From Pelagimonas varians (GTDB taxonomy: Bacteria; Pseudomonadota; Alphaproteobacteria; Rhodobacterales; Rhodobacteraceae), in NCBI RefSeq assembly GCF_003208435.1, contig NZ_QKMF01000016.1, positions 1-64,000 of the forward strand: a DNA stretch of 64,000 nucleotides. The letters are read 5' to 3'. The first letter of the stretch is position 1, and every line of letters starts with the position of its first letter. The notes under the pieces are model-generated. The model made no database searches, was not told where the DNA came from, and worked only from the letters and a program-made list of their open reading frames with translations. Made by a program: the position numbers and the translations under genes. Positions 35,767 through 43,445 of this stretch are shown here, in pieces.

Positions 35767-36772
35767 GTGTTCATCTCCAGATGTTTGAGTTTGATGACCA
35801 CCACGTGAGTGTGGGGGCATGGCCGATTTCTGGTTCACCGAATCTGTCCGGGTCAGGGACGGCGCAGCCGCCAGCTTGCTGGGCGCAAAAGTTTTCCAAG
35901 CGCCGTGCTCACAACACGCACAACCTTACGCGCGCGATTGACCTCTCCACTCGCGCCACCTTCGCCGAAAAGTTTTGCGATCCTTGAAGCGGGCTGATTT
36001 GGGGGCCATCCGGAGGATATGCTTCCATACTCATGTGTGTGTGTTTTGACGCCAGGTTTGCCCGACACGAGCAGGCAAGCGGTGGGGCCGGACACGCAGG
36101 CGGACGCAGCGACGGGATCGTTTTGCCTTGGCAAAACAGACCAGAGCGAAGACCGCAGGCGTGGCCGAGCGCCGCCGTGCTCGCGAGACGGGCAAACCGG
36201 GACCCATGAGCCGACACCGCGGTAAGGCCGCATGGCCGCATGCGCGACGGACCGCAGGGCCGTTCTCACCTGTGACACGCGCAGCCGAGCAGGGGAGGCC
36301 GTCAGGTATTTCGTCAGAGGCTCAATTGGTTGGCAAACACGGCAGAGGGAACTTGTTGCCTTTCGCTGCAAGCGCGAGAACATCTTTTGGAAAACACGAA
36401 AGCGAACCTTAGCGCCAGCAGTTGCAGAATATGTGCATATAGGGGCTTACGCGCCTTTAGCATGGCTTATCCTTTCGGTGGGTAACTGCAGGATTTCCAG
36501 AGGGCTGGTATGATGCTCCAATTTAGAAGTGAACCCAAAAGTTCTTTTTCTACCATATCTTGAATGATGCCTTTTTTATCATAAATATATGAGATCAGGG
36601 GCGGTGCAAACGCACCACATAAAAGACCCGCCTACGTTGTAGGAGCCAAACCCTCGAATAAAACTGGGGCCGCTGACTTCCAAACCATATGCTCCGGTAT
36701 GTGGCGGGGGTCATGTGGCTGCGGCTTACACAAGATCTCAAACCTTCAAAGCCGCATCTCAAAGGAAACGAG
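35767..36772. other. One-kilobase gap before the Argonaute island
   Basis: No gene is supported. The first half (to about 36420) is very GC-rich. From about 36530 it becomes AT-rich, with small hairpins such as GGTGCAAACGCACC and CTACGTTGTAG, before the winged-helix gene. This shift marks the left edge of an acquired segment. Confidence 0.45.
36120..36137. repeat. Eight-base palindrome in the gap
   Basis: GTTTTGCC-TT-GGCAAAAC, perfect arms with a 2-bp centre. It has the shape of an operator or a short integration target; no nearby gene start explains it. Confidence 0.4.
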
Positions 36773-37093
36773 ATGTCAAAAATTGATCATGTTGCGCGGG
36801 CAAGGGCTGCCTGGAAACCCCTCTATAAGCTTGCTCGAAAAGGTGGGTGGATCTCATATGGAGATCTAACCAAACCTCTCGGACTTCACCACCGATCTGC
36901 ACGCTGGTTTTTGGGGGTCATTCAAGAGGAGTGTCGACGTCAAAACTTACCACCGCTGCAGGCCATCGTCGTCAATAAGCAGACGGGTGCCCCCGGTGCG
37001 GGTTATGTCGCAACCGGTAGACAGGGTAAGACTTACCGCAAAGCTGTTCAGCGGGTTCACAAATACAGATGGCCGAAAAAGGCTCCCTTTTAA
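36773..37093 (+). CDS. Winged-helix-like small protein before the Argonaute module
   Basis: A 106 aa basic protein from the ATG at 36773 with AAGGA upstream. WISYGDLTKPLGLHHRSARW followed by LPPLQAIVVNKQTGAPGAGY resembles the DNA-binding winged-helix part of alkyltransferase-like proteins (ATL/MGMT) without the PCHR active site. It lies 73 bp upstream of the nuclease-TIR gene in the same direction and could be a regulator or sensor for the module. An in-frame start at 36689 is less likely because it lacks a ribosome site. Confidence 0.65.
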   Translation: MSKIDHVARARAAWKPLYKLARKGGWISYGDLTKPLGLHHRSARWFLGVIQEECRRQNLPPLQAIVVNKQTGAPGAGYVATGRQGKTYRKAVQRVHKYRWPKKAPF

Positions 37094-37166
37094 TACCATG
37101 TTTTGTATTGCTACCCAAAAAAAACACAACTTGTAGGAATAGGAACATGTTGGCACTATCAGACTC

Positions 37167-38162
37167 ATGTCTTTTAGTTTCCCTTCATTGTCCCCCTCTC
37201 AATTTGAAGCTATCTCGGCCGATCTGATCGGCCGAGATATCAGCGTGCGATTTGAGCAGTTTGGTGCCGGGCCCGATGGCGGCATGGATGGCCGACACGC
37301 AAAAGGGCCAGATCTGACGATTTTGCAAGCGAAGAACTACGAGGGCTCAGGCTTCTCGCAATTGACGCGCGTGCTCCGAAAGGAACGGGCGACCATCGAT
37401 AAGCTCGTCCCAAACCGCTACATTCTGTCCACATCTGTATCAATGACTCCGACCAAAAAGACGCAGCTGATGGAGATCATCGGACCGTCCTTGTTGGAGC
37501 CAGGCGATATCTACGGAAAAGAAGATATCGAAGCCCTTCTTCGCAATCATCCCGATGTGTTAGAAGCTCATCCTGAGTTGTGGCAAGCCAGCGCCACCGT
37601 GCTCGAGACGGTCTTGAACAGAACACTGGATAAACGCAGTAAAAGGGCGCAACCACCCACAATTCTGTCATCTCTCCTGCCCCGTGCCGGCTCGGATCCG
37701 GGCTCGACAAAAGAAGCAGCTCGAGACGTTCTTTTCATTCTTGGGACCCGGCCTGCAGATGATCAGTTTATTCTTTGGTTAGGTCCGAAACTGGAGGCGC
37801 TTGGATATCGAGTTTTCTCGGAGCTCATGACGCTCGAGCCCGGCGACCGGTGGCGGAAAGAGGTATACCGCGCACTTGAGCATCGGGCAGTAAAAGTCCT
37901 CGTGCCCACCAGCCCCGCGACGCGACAGGACGATGGCCTGATGGATGTGATCGACAAAGCTGGTGAGGTCGCCAAGGTGCTTGAGGACCCGAGGTTCGTC
38001 ATCCCTCTGCGAATGGAAGAAGGAAGCAGGATTGAAGGATTGAGGGACGCCGTCCCAGTCGATTTCTCGCGCGGCTGGGGCCGAGGGTTGGAACGGCTTG
38101 TTAGCGCGCTCCATCGCCAAAAGATTCCTTGTAAGATCGAGGATATCGTCGTTGCCTCGTAG
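37167..38162 (+). CDS. PD-(D/E)XK (Mrr-like) nuclease plus TIR domain, first part of an Mrr-TIR-APAZ protein
   Basis: A 331 aa protein. Residues about 1-130 look like an Mrr-type restriction-endonuclease fold: E14 in SQFEAISADL, D41 in GPDGGMDGR and Q54-A-K56 in ILQAKNY. Residues about 185-320 resemble a TIR domain: VLFILGTRPADDQFILWLG, LEALGYRVFSELMTLEPGDRW and KVLVPTSPATRQDD, ending VDFSRGWGRGLERLVSALHR. The usual SxWCxxE catalytic stretch is not obvious. The gene ends in TAG at 38160-38162, and the same frame continues without another stop into the APAZ gene. It is therefore probably the front part of one protein. In SPARTA systems TIR-APAZ degrades NAD(P) when the Argonaute detects foreign nucleic acid. 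Confidence 0.78.
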   Translation: MSFSFPSLSPSQFEAISADLIGRDISVRFEQFGAGPDGGMDGRHAKGPDLTILQAKNYEGSGFSQLTRVLRKERATIDKLVPNRYILSTSVSMTPTKKTQLMEIIGPSLLEPGDIYGKEDIEALLRNHPDVLEAHPELWQASATVLETVLNRTLDKRSKRAQPPTILSSLLPRAGSDPGSTKEAARDVLFILGTRPADDQFILWLGPKLEALGYRVFSELMTLEPGDRWRKEVYRALEHRAVKVLVPTSPATRQDDGLMDVIDKAGEVAKVLEDPRFVIPLRMEEGSRIEGLRDAVPVDFSRGWGRGLERLVSALHRQKIPCKIEDIVVAS

Positions 38163-38198
38163 TGGGATGAGTTCCGCACACAGCGAGCCATCCCCCTC

Positions 38199-39086
38199 GT
38201 GCGGGAACCAGAGCAGCTTACTTCAAACTGGCTTTCGATCGTTGAGATGCCGGATGAGATTCACTACTACGATGCGGAAGGATCTCTCCGCGATGATGCG
38301 CTTAAGCGCCGTATTTCCCGCCTGTCTTATCCCGCCGTGCAACATGGCAGGAGCTTGATCGCCTTCGCAGACCCGAAGGATATTGAGGACAGCTTCGAGG
38401 GTGTCGCTAGTTTGCGGCTACGGGCGTCTGTTTCGGTAACAAATTTCGTCGAGGAAGGTTTTCCGGACGTAGATCTACGAGCACGTGATGCGTCGAATAT
38501 GATGACCCACCTGATCCGGGATTCTTGGGAGCGCCTTTGCCGGGACAGAGGAATGATCTCTTACGCATATTCTGGGGCGGAAGGGTTTCATATTTCCTCA
38601 GAACAGGCTGCCAACGGCCACAGGGTGCCATGGGGGAGGCAGGGTGGAGGACGACGGTCATCTATGCTGCGTAATGTCGCGCGCAAACATGTCTGGAAAT
38701 ACGGTGTCACCGCGCTTCCGAGGCTTTGGCCATTCTGGCATGTCCGATTGAAAGCCCGCGTGCTCTTCGCAGAGGAAAATGGCACGCCTGAGGGTAAGAG
38801 TGTCGACGATCCGAAAAAGATGCACCGCCTCCGCCGATCCGGTTGTAAAGGCTGGCGCAACAAGCAGTGGCATGGTCGTTTGCTGGCCTTCCTGGAAATT
38901 ATGTCGATGGATTCTGCTTACATTCGTGTCCCGCTTGCACCCGGTCAAAATATGCTTCTCTCCTCCGAACCGGTGCTTTTCACGTCACCAGTCAGCACCA
39001 GCATGCCGGACGTGTTGGACGCGGATGGGGAGGAGGCTGACGAGAGCACGCTTGGGCGCCCCGAAGTAGAGGAGGAAGAAGCATGA
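38199..39086 (+). CDS. APAZ-domain protein, partner of the short Argonaute
   Basis: A 295 aa protein if started at the GTG at 38199; no ribosome site precedes it. The frame is the same as that of the TIR gene and is open from directly after its TAG ([16 protein letters not shown]). Sequence features match [44 protein letters not shown] and [24 protein letters not shown] takes the place of PAZ and N domains and holds the Argonaute. The gene overlaps the Argonaute start by four bases (ATGA). If the TAG replaced a Gln codon, the full protein would be about 640 aa. Confidence 0.8.
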   Translation: MREPEQLTSNWLSIVEMPDEIHYYDAEGSLRDDALKRRISRLSYPAVQHGRSLIAFADPKDIEDSFEGVASLRLRASVSVTNFVEEGFPDVDLRARDASNMMTHLIRDSWERLCRDRGMISYAYSGAEGFHISSEQAANGHRVPWGRQGGGRRSSMLRNVARKHVWKYGVTALPRLWPFWHVRLKARVLFAEENGTPEGKSVDDPKKMHRLRRSGCKGWRNKQWHGRLLAFLEIMSMDSAYIRVPLAPGQNMLLSSEPVLFTSPVSTSMPDVLDADGEEADESTLGRPEVEEEEA

Positions 39087-40638
39087 GGTTTCGTGAACCC
39101 GGCATCGCCGTTGAGCATCTTAATGAGCCCGAGCTTGAATTCAGGTTTGGACAACGGAGCCATCACCCGAAGGACGGCCTGTTTCTTTATGGACCTCATG
39201 CGGCTGGACGGAAAATTTCGGAGGTCCGAATTGGTGTCGTGGCCACGCAGAGCGGCATCAAACATTTCCGAGGTTGGAGTAAAAGGCTTCTACAGGGAAT
39301 TTCTGTGCCACCTCCCGGCCCGACGGAGAAAAAGGACAGGCTGCACTTGGCTGATTTCGCGGGTCTGGAGGAGACTTTCGGCATCACGTTCGACCCTGAC
39401 GGGTGCAGCGAGCTCATAGTTGATCTGAAGGATATCGACCGGGCGACTAAGATTGAAAATAAGCACGAGGCTGTCGATACTGTTGCTCGCATCTACACCG
39501 ACCGGGTCAGGCGATATCTTCGCAACGAAGAGCGCGCGATCGATGTGTGGATCTTTGTCGTTCCGGAGATTGTCTATGATCGCTGTCGTCCTGAATCGAA
39601 GCGGACAGGCATCGAACTTACGTCAGGACGTGCGTCGAAGAAGCAAAAAGCACGTGCCAGCATGCCCCTGTTCGAAACTCTGGCTGACTTCGATACGAGT
39701 TCAGAAGATATCTTCGACGATGTTCCTGATTTCCGTCGACGGATAAAGGCCGAATTTCTGGCTATCGTACCCACGCAGGTTCTACGGGAAACAACCTTGG
39801 ACCCAGACGCTTTTCTAAACAGTGCAGGTTATCCAACTCGGAAGACACAGGACGCGGCGACGGTAGCTTGGAACCTAGCGACGGGGCTCTACTACAAATC
39901 CCAACCGAAACCACCTTGGCGGTTGTCTGACATACGACCGGGGGTTTGCTACATTGGGATGGTTTATAAAAACCTTCCAAACAATCGCGACAACCATGTC
40001 TGCTGCGCCGCACAGATGTTTCTCAACGAAGGCGACGGGGTCGTATTCCGTGGTGCGAACGGGCCGTGGAAAACCGATGAATACGAATATCACTTAGCCC
40101 TGCGGCTGCCGAAGATCTCCTTGCGACCGTCATCGATACTTACACTGAAATGCATGGTTCCCCACCAAAGGAACTTTTTATCCATGGCCAGGCATCGTTT
40201 AATGATGTGGAATGGAAAGCCTTTTGCCGTGCAGCGCCTCCGGGAACGAGCGTCGTTGGAGTCCGGATTAAATCGACCGGTGGGGATGCGAAGCTTTTCC
40301 GTAACGGAGACTACCCGGTCATCCGGGGAACGGCGCTGCTCTTAGATGATCGAAACGCATATCTTTGGACAAGCGGATACGTCCCTCAACTGGATACATA
40401 CATCGGACCGGAAACACCCAACCCCCTTTTCATCACAGTGCTACGGTCAAAATATTCTCGTCCTGATATTCAGTCCGTCCTAACTGACATTATGGGGCTG
40501 ACGAAGATCAACTATAACTCATGCAATTTCAACGATGGCCTGCCGGTGACCGTCCGGTTCGCTAAGATGGTAGGGGATATTCTGGTGATGGGATCAGCGA
40601 AGGAGGGCGGGCCGCAGCCTTTCAAATATTACCTGTGA
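39083..40638 (+). pseudogene. Short prokaryotic Argonaute (MID-PIWI) with a one-base frameshift
   Basis: The first frame runs from the ATG at 39083 and should leave the reading at about 40095, after [11 protein letters not shown] second frame then continues with [61 protein letters not shown] and [20 protein letters not shown] to the TGA at 40638. One missing base near 40093-40096 restores a protein of about 518 aa, normal for short pAgos, which have MID and an inactive PIWI domain only. The first frame runs on for another 83 nonsense codons to 40345. It is either inactivated, an assembly error or a rare programmed shift. Confidence 0.85.
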
Positions 40639-40789
40639 AACATCCAGATAAAAAATAGATTTCAGAGCACGTTTTCAACCGCCCGCATGCCGCTGCGTCC
40701 AGTCGAAGCTGAATGGCGGCGGGTAGCCGGAACAATCCGACCTTTCTGTCCCAAGACCAGTCATTCAACGTAGAAGTGATTGGTCTGCA

Positions 40790-40818
40790 GGGCTAAAAGG
40801 GCAAATTAGCGATAGCCC
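40790..40818 (+). terminator. Possible terminator after the Argonaute gene
   Basis: GGGCTA (40790-40795) and TAGCCC (40813-40818) form a 6-bp stem followed by a T-rich stretch. The loop is long (17 bases), so the call is weak. It may serve both the Argonaute gene and the convergent small gene. Confidence 0.4.
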
Positions 40819-40822
40819 TCTT

Positions 40823-40963
40823 TCATTTCTTTTTTGGGGGCTTGCTAGATTTGCTAGGTTTCAGGGAAGGTGTATTCCCTGGCGTGGTTTTGTTATCACG
40901 ACGGCGCTGATCTGGTTTCCCTGTTGATTTTGCTATCGGCTTTGGTCCTGGTTTAAGTGCCAT
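40823..40963 (-). CDS. Very small Lys/Pro-rich protein
   Basis: A 46 aa ORF with an AAAGGAAA ribosome site about eight bases before the ATG at 40963. The sequence MALKPGPKPIAKSTGK ending SKSSKPPKKK is strongly basic and probably unfolded, like small nucleic-acid-binding or ribosome-associated proteins. It is too short to be sure; support comes only from the ribosome site and the composition. Confidence 0.4.
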   Translation of the reverse strand: MALKPGPKPIAKSTGKPDQRRRDNKTTPGNTPSLKPSKSSKPPKKK

Positions 40964-41434
40964 GAATACTTTCCTTTTTTCGGTTTAAAATTAAGCCTGC
41001 GCGTTCTTTCTGACTGGGTGATACGGCACAGCGACACTGTGTAAAAGTCCACACGAGTTCTGGCTGAAGTCAAGGCCAAATGGATATTCATACACTTCCA
41101 ACACCCCACGAAAATCGGAAGGCGGAGCCAGAAGCTCTTTGCCTCTCTGCACCTATGAACGGCAGTGCGGGCGATCCGGTTTTTACGTCTGGACGAAGAT
41201 TCTGATCGCCTGCTATCAGCCTGGATTGGCGTCAGCTTCGGGCCGATCGCAGCAAGCTGAATTTTCTGCTCAAGCTAAATGCTGCGGGACGGCATTTGGG
41301 AAAGAGGACTCTTTCGAGACTTTTGCTGCACAAGCCGTCTATTTCCGGCTTGGGCCGCACCTAAATATCCCACCCAACAGCGGTGCCAGAGTGTCAGTGC
41401 CTGATAAGATCGGACAAAACACGGCGCCGCTTGC
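40964..41434. other. Gap without recognised gene
   Basis: A 99-codon frame on the plus strand (41139-41438) has no ribosome site and is not considered a gene. No repeat or regulatory signal stands out. Confidence 0.35.
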
Positions 41435-41599
41435 CTAGACAATATAGCCTCGCCGCAATGGAACGCGCTCACGCTCCGGACGCTTCAATGCTTCCGCATA
41501 CTTTCTGGCATTGCCGTCGATCCCATCATGCCAAAGCTTCGATACAAATTCGCGGGCATCCTGCACCGTCATATCTTTGAGTATGGGAGAGAGGGCCAT
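41435..41599 (-). CDS. Small protein in frame with, and just after, the TAG of the preceding gene
   Basis: A 54 aa sequence, MALSPILKDMTVQDAREF then KLWHDGIDGNARKYAEALKR and ending RRGYIV, which reads as real protein. The ATG at 41599 lies 12 bases after the TAG (41614-41612) of the upstream gene and in the same frame, with only DELF between. It may be an independent small gene with reinitiation (AGGA about 10 bases upstream) or the C-terminus of a 179 aa protein cut by TAG. Confidence 0.55.
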   Translation of the reverse strand: MALSPILKDMTVQDAREFVSKLWHDGIDGNARKYAEALKRPERERVPLRRGYIV

Positions 41600-41611
41600 A
41601 AAGAGCTCGTC

Positions 41612-41974
41612 CTAGGTGAGGGATGCCGCGCGACACATCGCGTCCTGATAATACGATGGATCGTTCAGGACATATTCGCTTATTGGCATCAACGCGACAT
41701 CCTCGTCCGGAATCGCCAAGAAAATCGTATCCTGTATGGTCGTTAGAAAGTCCCGGCGGGATGTGGAGACAGGCTTGCCCGAGATCTTCGCATCGGCGTA
41801 AGCCTCTTTCGTTTTACGCAACCGAGACGCCGCGTACGAAAATGCCAGATCGCGTTTTTGGTCCGGAAGCGTGAACTTGGTACATGTCTCGATACGGGTG
41901 ATCAGCGCGGTGATTTCGGCTTCGAGGTCAAAGTTCTCGAACCAAACTCGGTCCATTTTCGGTTTTCTAGCCAT
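41612..41974 (-). CDS. Protein of unknown function ending in TAG with an in-frame continuation
   Basis: A 120 aa charged helical protein from the ATG at 41974, with GAGGGCGG upstream. Features: WFENFDLEAEITALITRIE, LAFSYAASRLRKTKEAYADA and IPDEDVALMPISEYVLNDPS. The last residues before the TAG are CRAASLT and the frame continues DELFMALSPILKDM. No family recognised. An open frame extends upstream to 42118 without a plausible start. Confidence 0.65.
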   Translation of the reverse strand: MARKPKMDRVWFENFDLEAEITALITRIETCTKFTLPDQKRDLAFSYAASRLRKTKEAYADAKISGKPVSTSRRDFLTTIQDTIFLAIPDEDVALMPISEYVLNDPSYYQDAMCRAASLT

Positions 41975-42181
41975 CCGCCCTCTCAAGAACCACGCTACAA
42001 TAGTATATCCTTGTAGCATAATTAGGTGATTCGACAAGGCCGCACATGTCAAGCGATGGTGTTGCGGGTGCCAATCAAAGCACCGGGTTAGGCACGGGTA
42101 TCTTTCAAGCACACTCACACAAAAAAGGGGAACCGCGTTGCCGCGGCTCCCCTGCCCTGTCTGTCGATGGTCACGATCTGA

Positions 42182-42910
42182 TCAGGCAACCAGCGCCAAT
42201 CCACCGCTGGCGTCCGGCTGCTCATCCCCGCTCTGCACCAACGGAATGATCGAGAACGTCTGCCCGCCCCGCTGTTCTTCGTTCTGCACGGCATTGACCC
42301 GCAAATCACCGTCAGGCGTGTTGATCAGCAACGACAGATAATCGTTGCCGGTCCGGGTGCTTTTCGCCATCCAAGCAGAACCGACGCGGATCGCTTTGCC
42401 CTTTGGCGAACTGACCTCGATCCGGTAGTCGGGATGGGTTTCCTCGGTCTTGTAGTCGTTCTCGATCAGCATGAAATCCAGATCGAACATCATATTGGCG
42501 ATGTAGCCGGCAAATGCGTTGTCAGCATCCATCGCCGTCAGTTCGCCCGAGATTGAGCCGGATTTCATCGTGCCGTTTGAGACCAACGGGATGATCTCGA
42601 AGTCTTCACTCTTGGCTTTGCGGGCTTCCTGCGTTTGCACCGCATTAACGCGGAACGGGCCAAGTCCAACATCGATCTGCATCGAAATGTAAGGATTACC
42701 ACTGGTATTTCCGGTTTCATTCCAAGCCGTGCCGATACGCACCTTGCGACCGGATTTATTGACGGCGGTAACGTCGAAGTCCGGGCTGCGCTCGGACATC
42801 TTCGGGCGCGTCTCCAGCTGGATTGCGATGTCGAACTTGGTGCTGTGGATTGTGCCGGTGAAGACAGTTGCTGCGGTGTCGACGTTTTTGGTAAGGGTTC
42901 CTGCGAACAT
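42182..42910 (-). CDS. Tandem DUF736 protein
   Basis: A 242 aa protein from the ATG at 42910 (MFAGTLTKNVDTAA). Two copies of a DUF736-type unit are visible: FDIAIQLETRPKMSERSPDF with VRIGTAWNETGNTSGNPYIS and RVNAVQTQE, then DFMLIENDYKTEETHPDYRI with IRVGSAWMAKSTRTGNDYLS and RVNAVQNEE. DUF736 proteins are typical of alphaproteobacterial plasmids and transfer islands; their function is unknown. It heads a long minus-strand accessory block only in position, as the gaps to neighbours exceed 200 bp. Confidence 0.85.
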   Translation of the reverse strand: MFAGTLTKNVDTAATVFTGTIHSTKFDIAIQLETRPKMSERSPDFDVTAVNKSGRKVRIGTAWNETGNTSGNPYISMQIDVGLGPFRVNAVQTQEARKAKSEDFEIIPLVSNGTMKSGSISGELTAMDADNAFAGYIANMMFDLDFMLIENDYKTEETHPDYRIEVSSPKGKAIRVGSAWMAKSTRTGNDYLSLLINTPDGDLRVNAVQNEEQRGGQTFSIIPLVQSGDEQPDASGGLALVA

Positions 42911-43123
42911 GGGTCTTATCCTTCTTGGGTTATCGGGACCTGACATCTTGCCAGACCATCCGAGATTGCTTTGTTGACCCCTCATGGGATCACAGAACAG
43001 AAAGCCTGCTTTCAACTTTCTCCCTCGGTCTCCAAACCCGCTGTGCCACATTGTGAAAAGCTAGCATCGCCAAACGCGCTCCCCCGTTCTTGAGATCATC
43101 TCATCTGGCGCATCCAGCCTCGA

Positions 43124-43336
43124 TCACTGGTTATTGTTTGCACCCGCAACGTAAAATTCCGCCTCATCCCCGTTCAAACGGGTTCCCGACTGATCCGTCA
43201 GCCCAATGGTGCCGCCACCATGGCGATAGGTGATCAGGTATTGGCCGAGGGCGTCTTTGTGCACGATGTAGCCCGTGTTCGCCCAGTGGACGGTCTGACC
43301 CGCATCCACTGCGGCTTTGATAGCTTCAATGTTCAT
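43124..43336 (-). CDS. Small plasmid protein of unknown function
   Basis: A 70 aa protein starting MNIEAIKAAVDAGQTVHWAN, followed by TGYIVHKDALGQYLITYRHG and ending GAEFY-type acidic residues and NNNQ. Such small proteins accompany DUF736 genes on related plasmids. The ORF can be extended upstream to 43642 but only inside the neighbouring gene. Confidence 0.7.
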   Translation of the reverse strand: MNIEAIKAAVDAGQTVHWANTGYIVHKDALGQYLITYRHGGGTIGLTDQSGTRLNGDEAEFYVAGANNNQ

Positions 43337-43445
43337 GTCGGTCTGCGGTATGTTTTTTGTTCGGGCAAGAAGCCAAAGCACCGCGCGTTGGCGCAGGCTT
43401 CGGCGTACGAGGTTTGCAAGGCATGCAGAGCACTTGCCCCGCTGA

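Noticed and set aside
36128-36412. 94-codon basic frame in the gap before the Argonaute island
   Set aside because: Would need a TTG start with no ribosome site, and begins within a palindrome.
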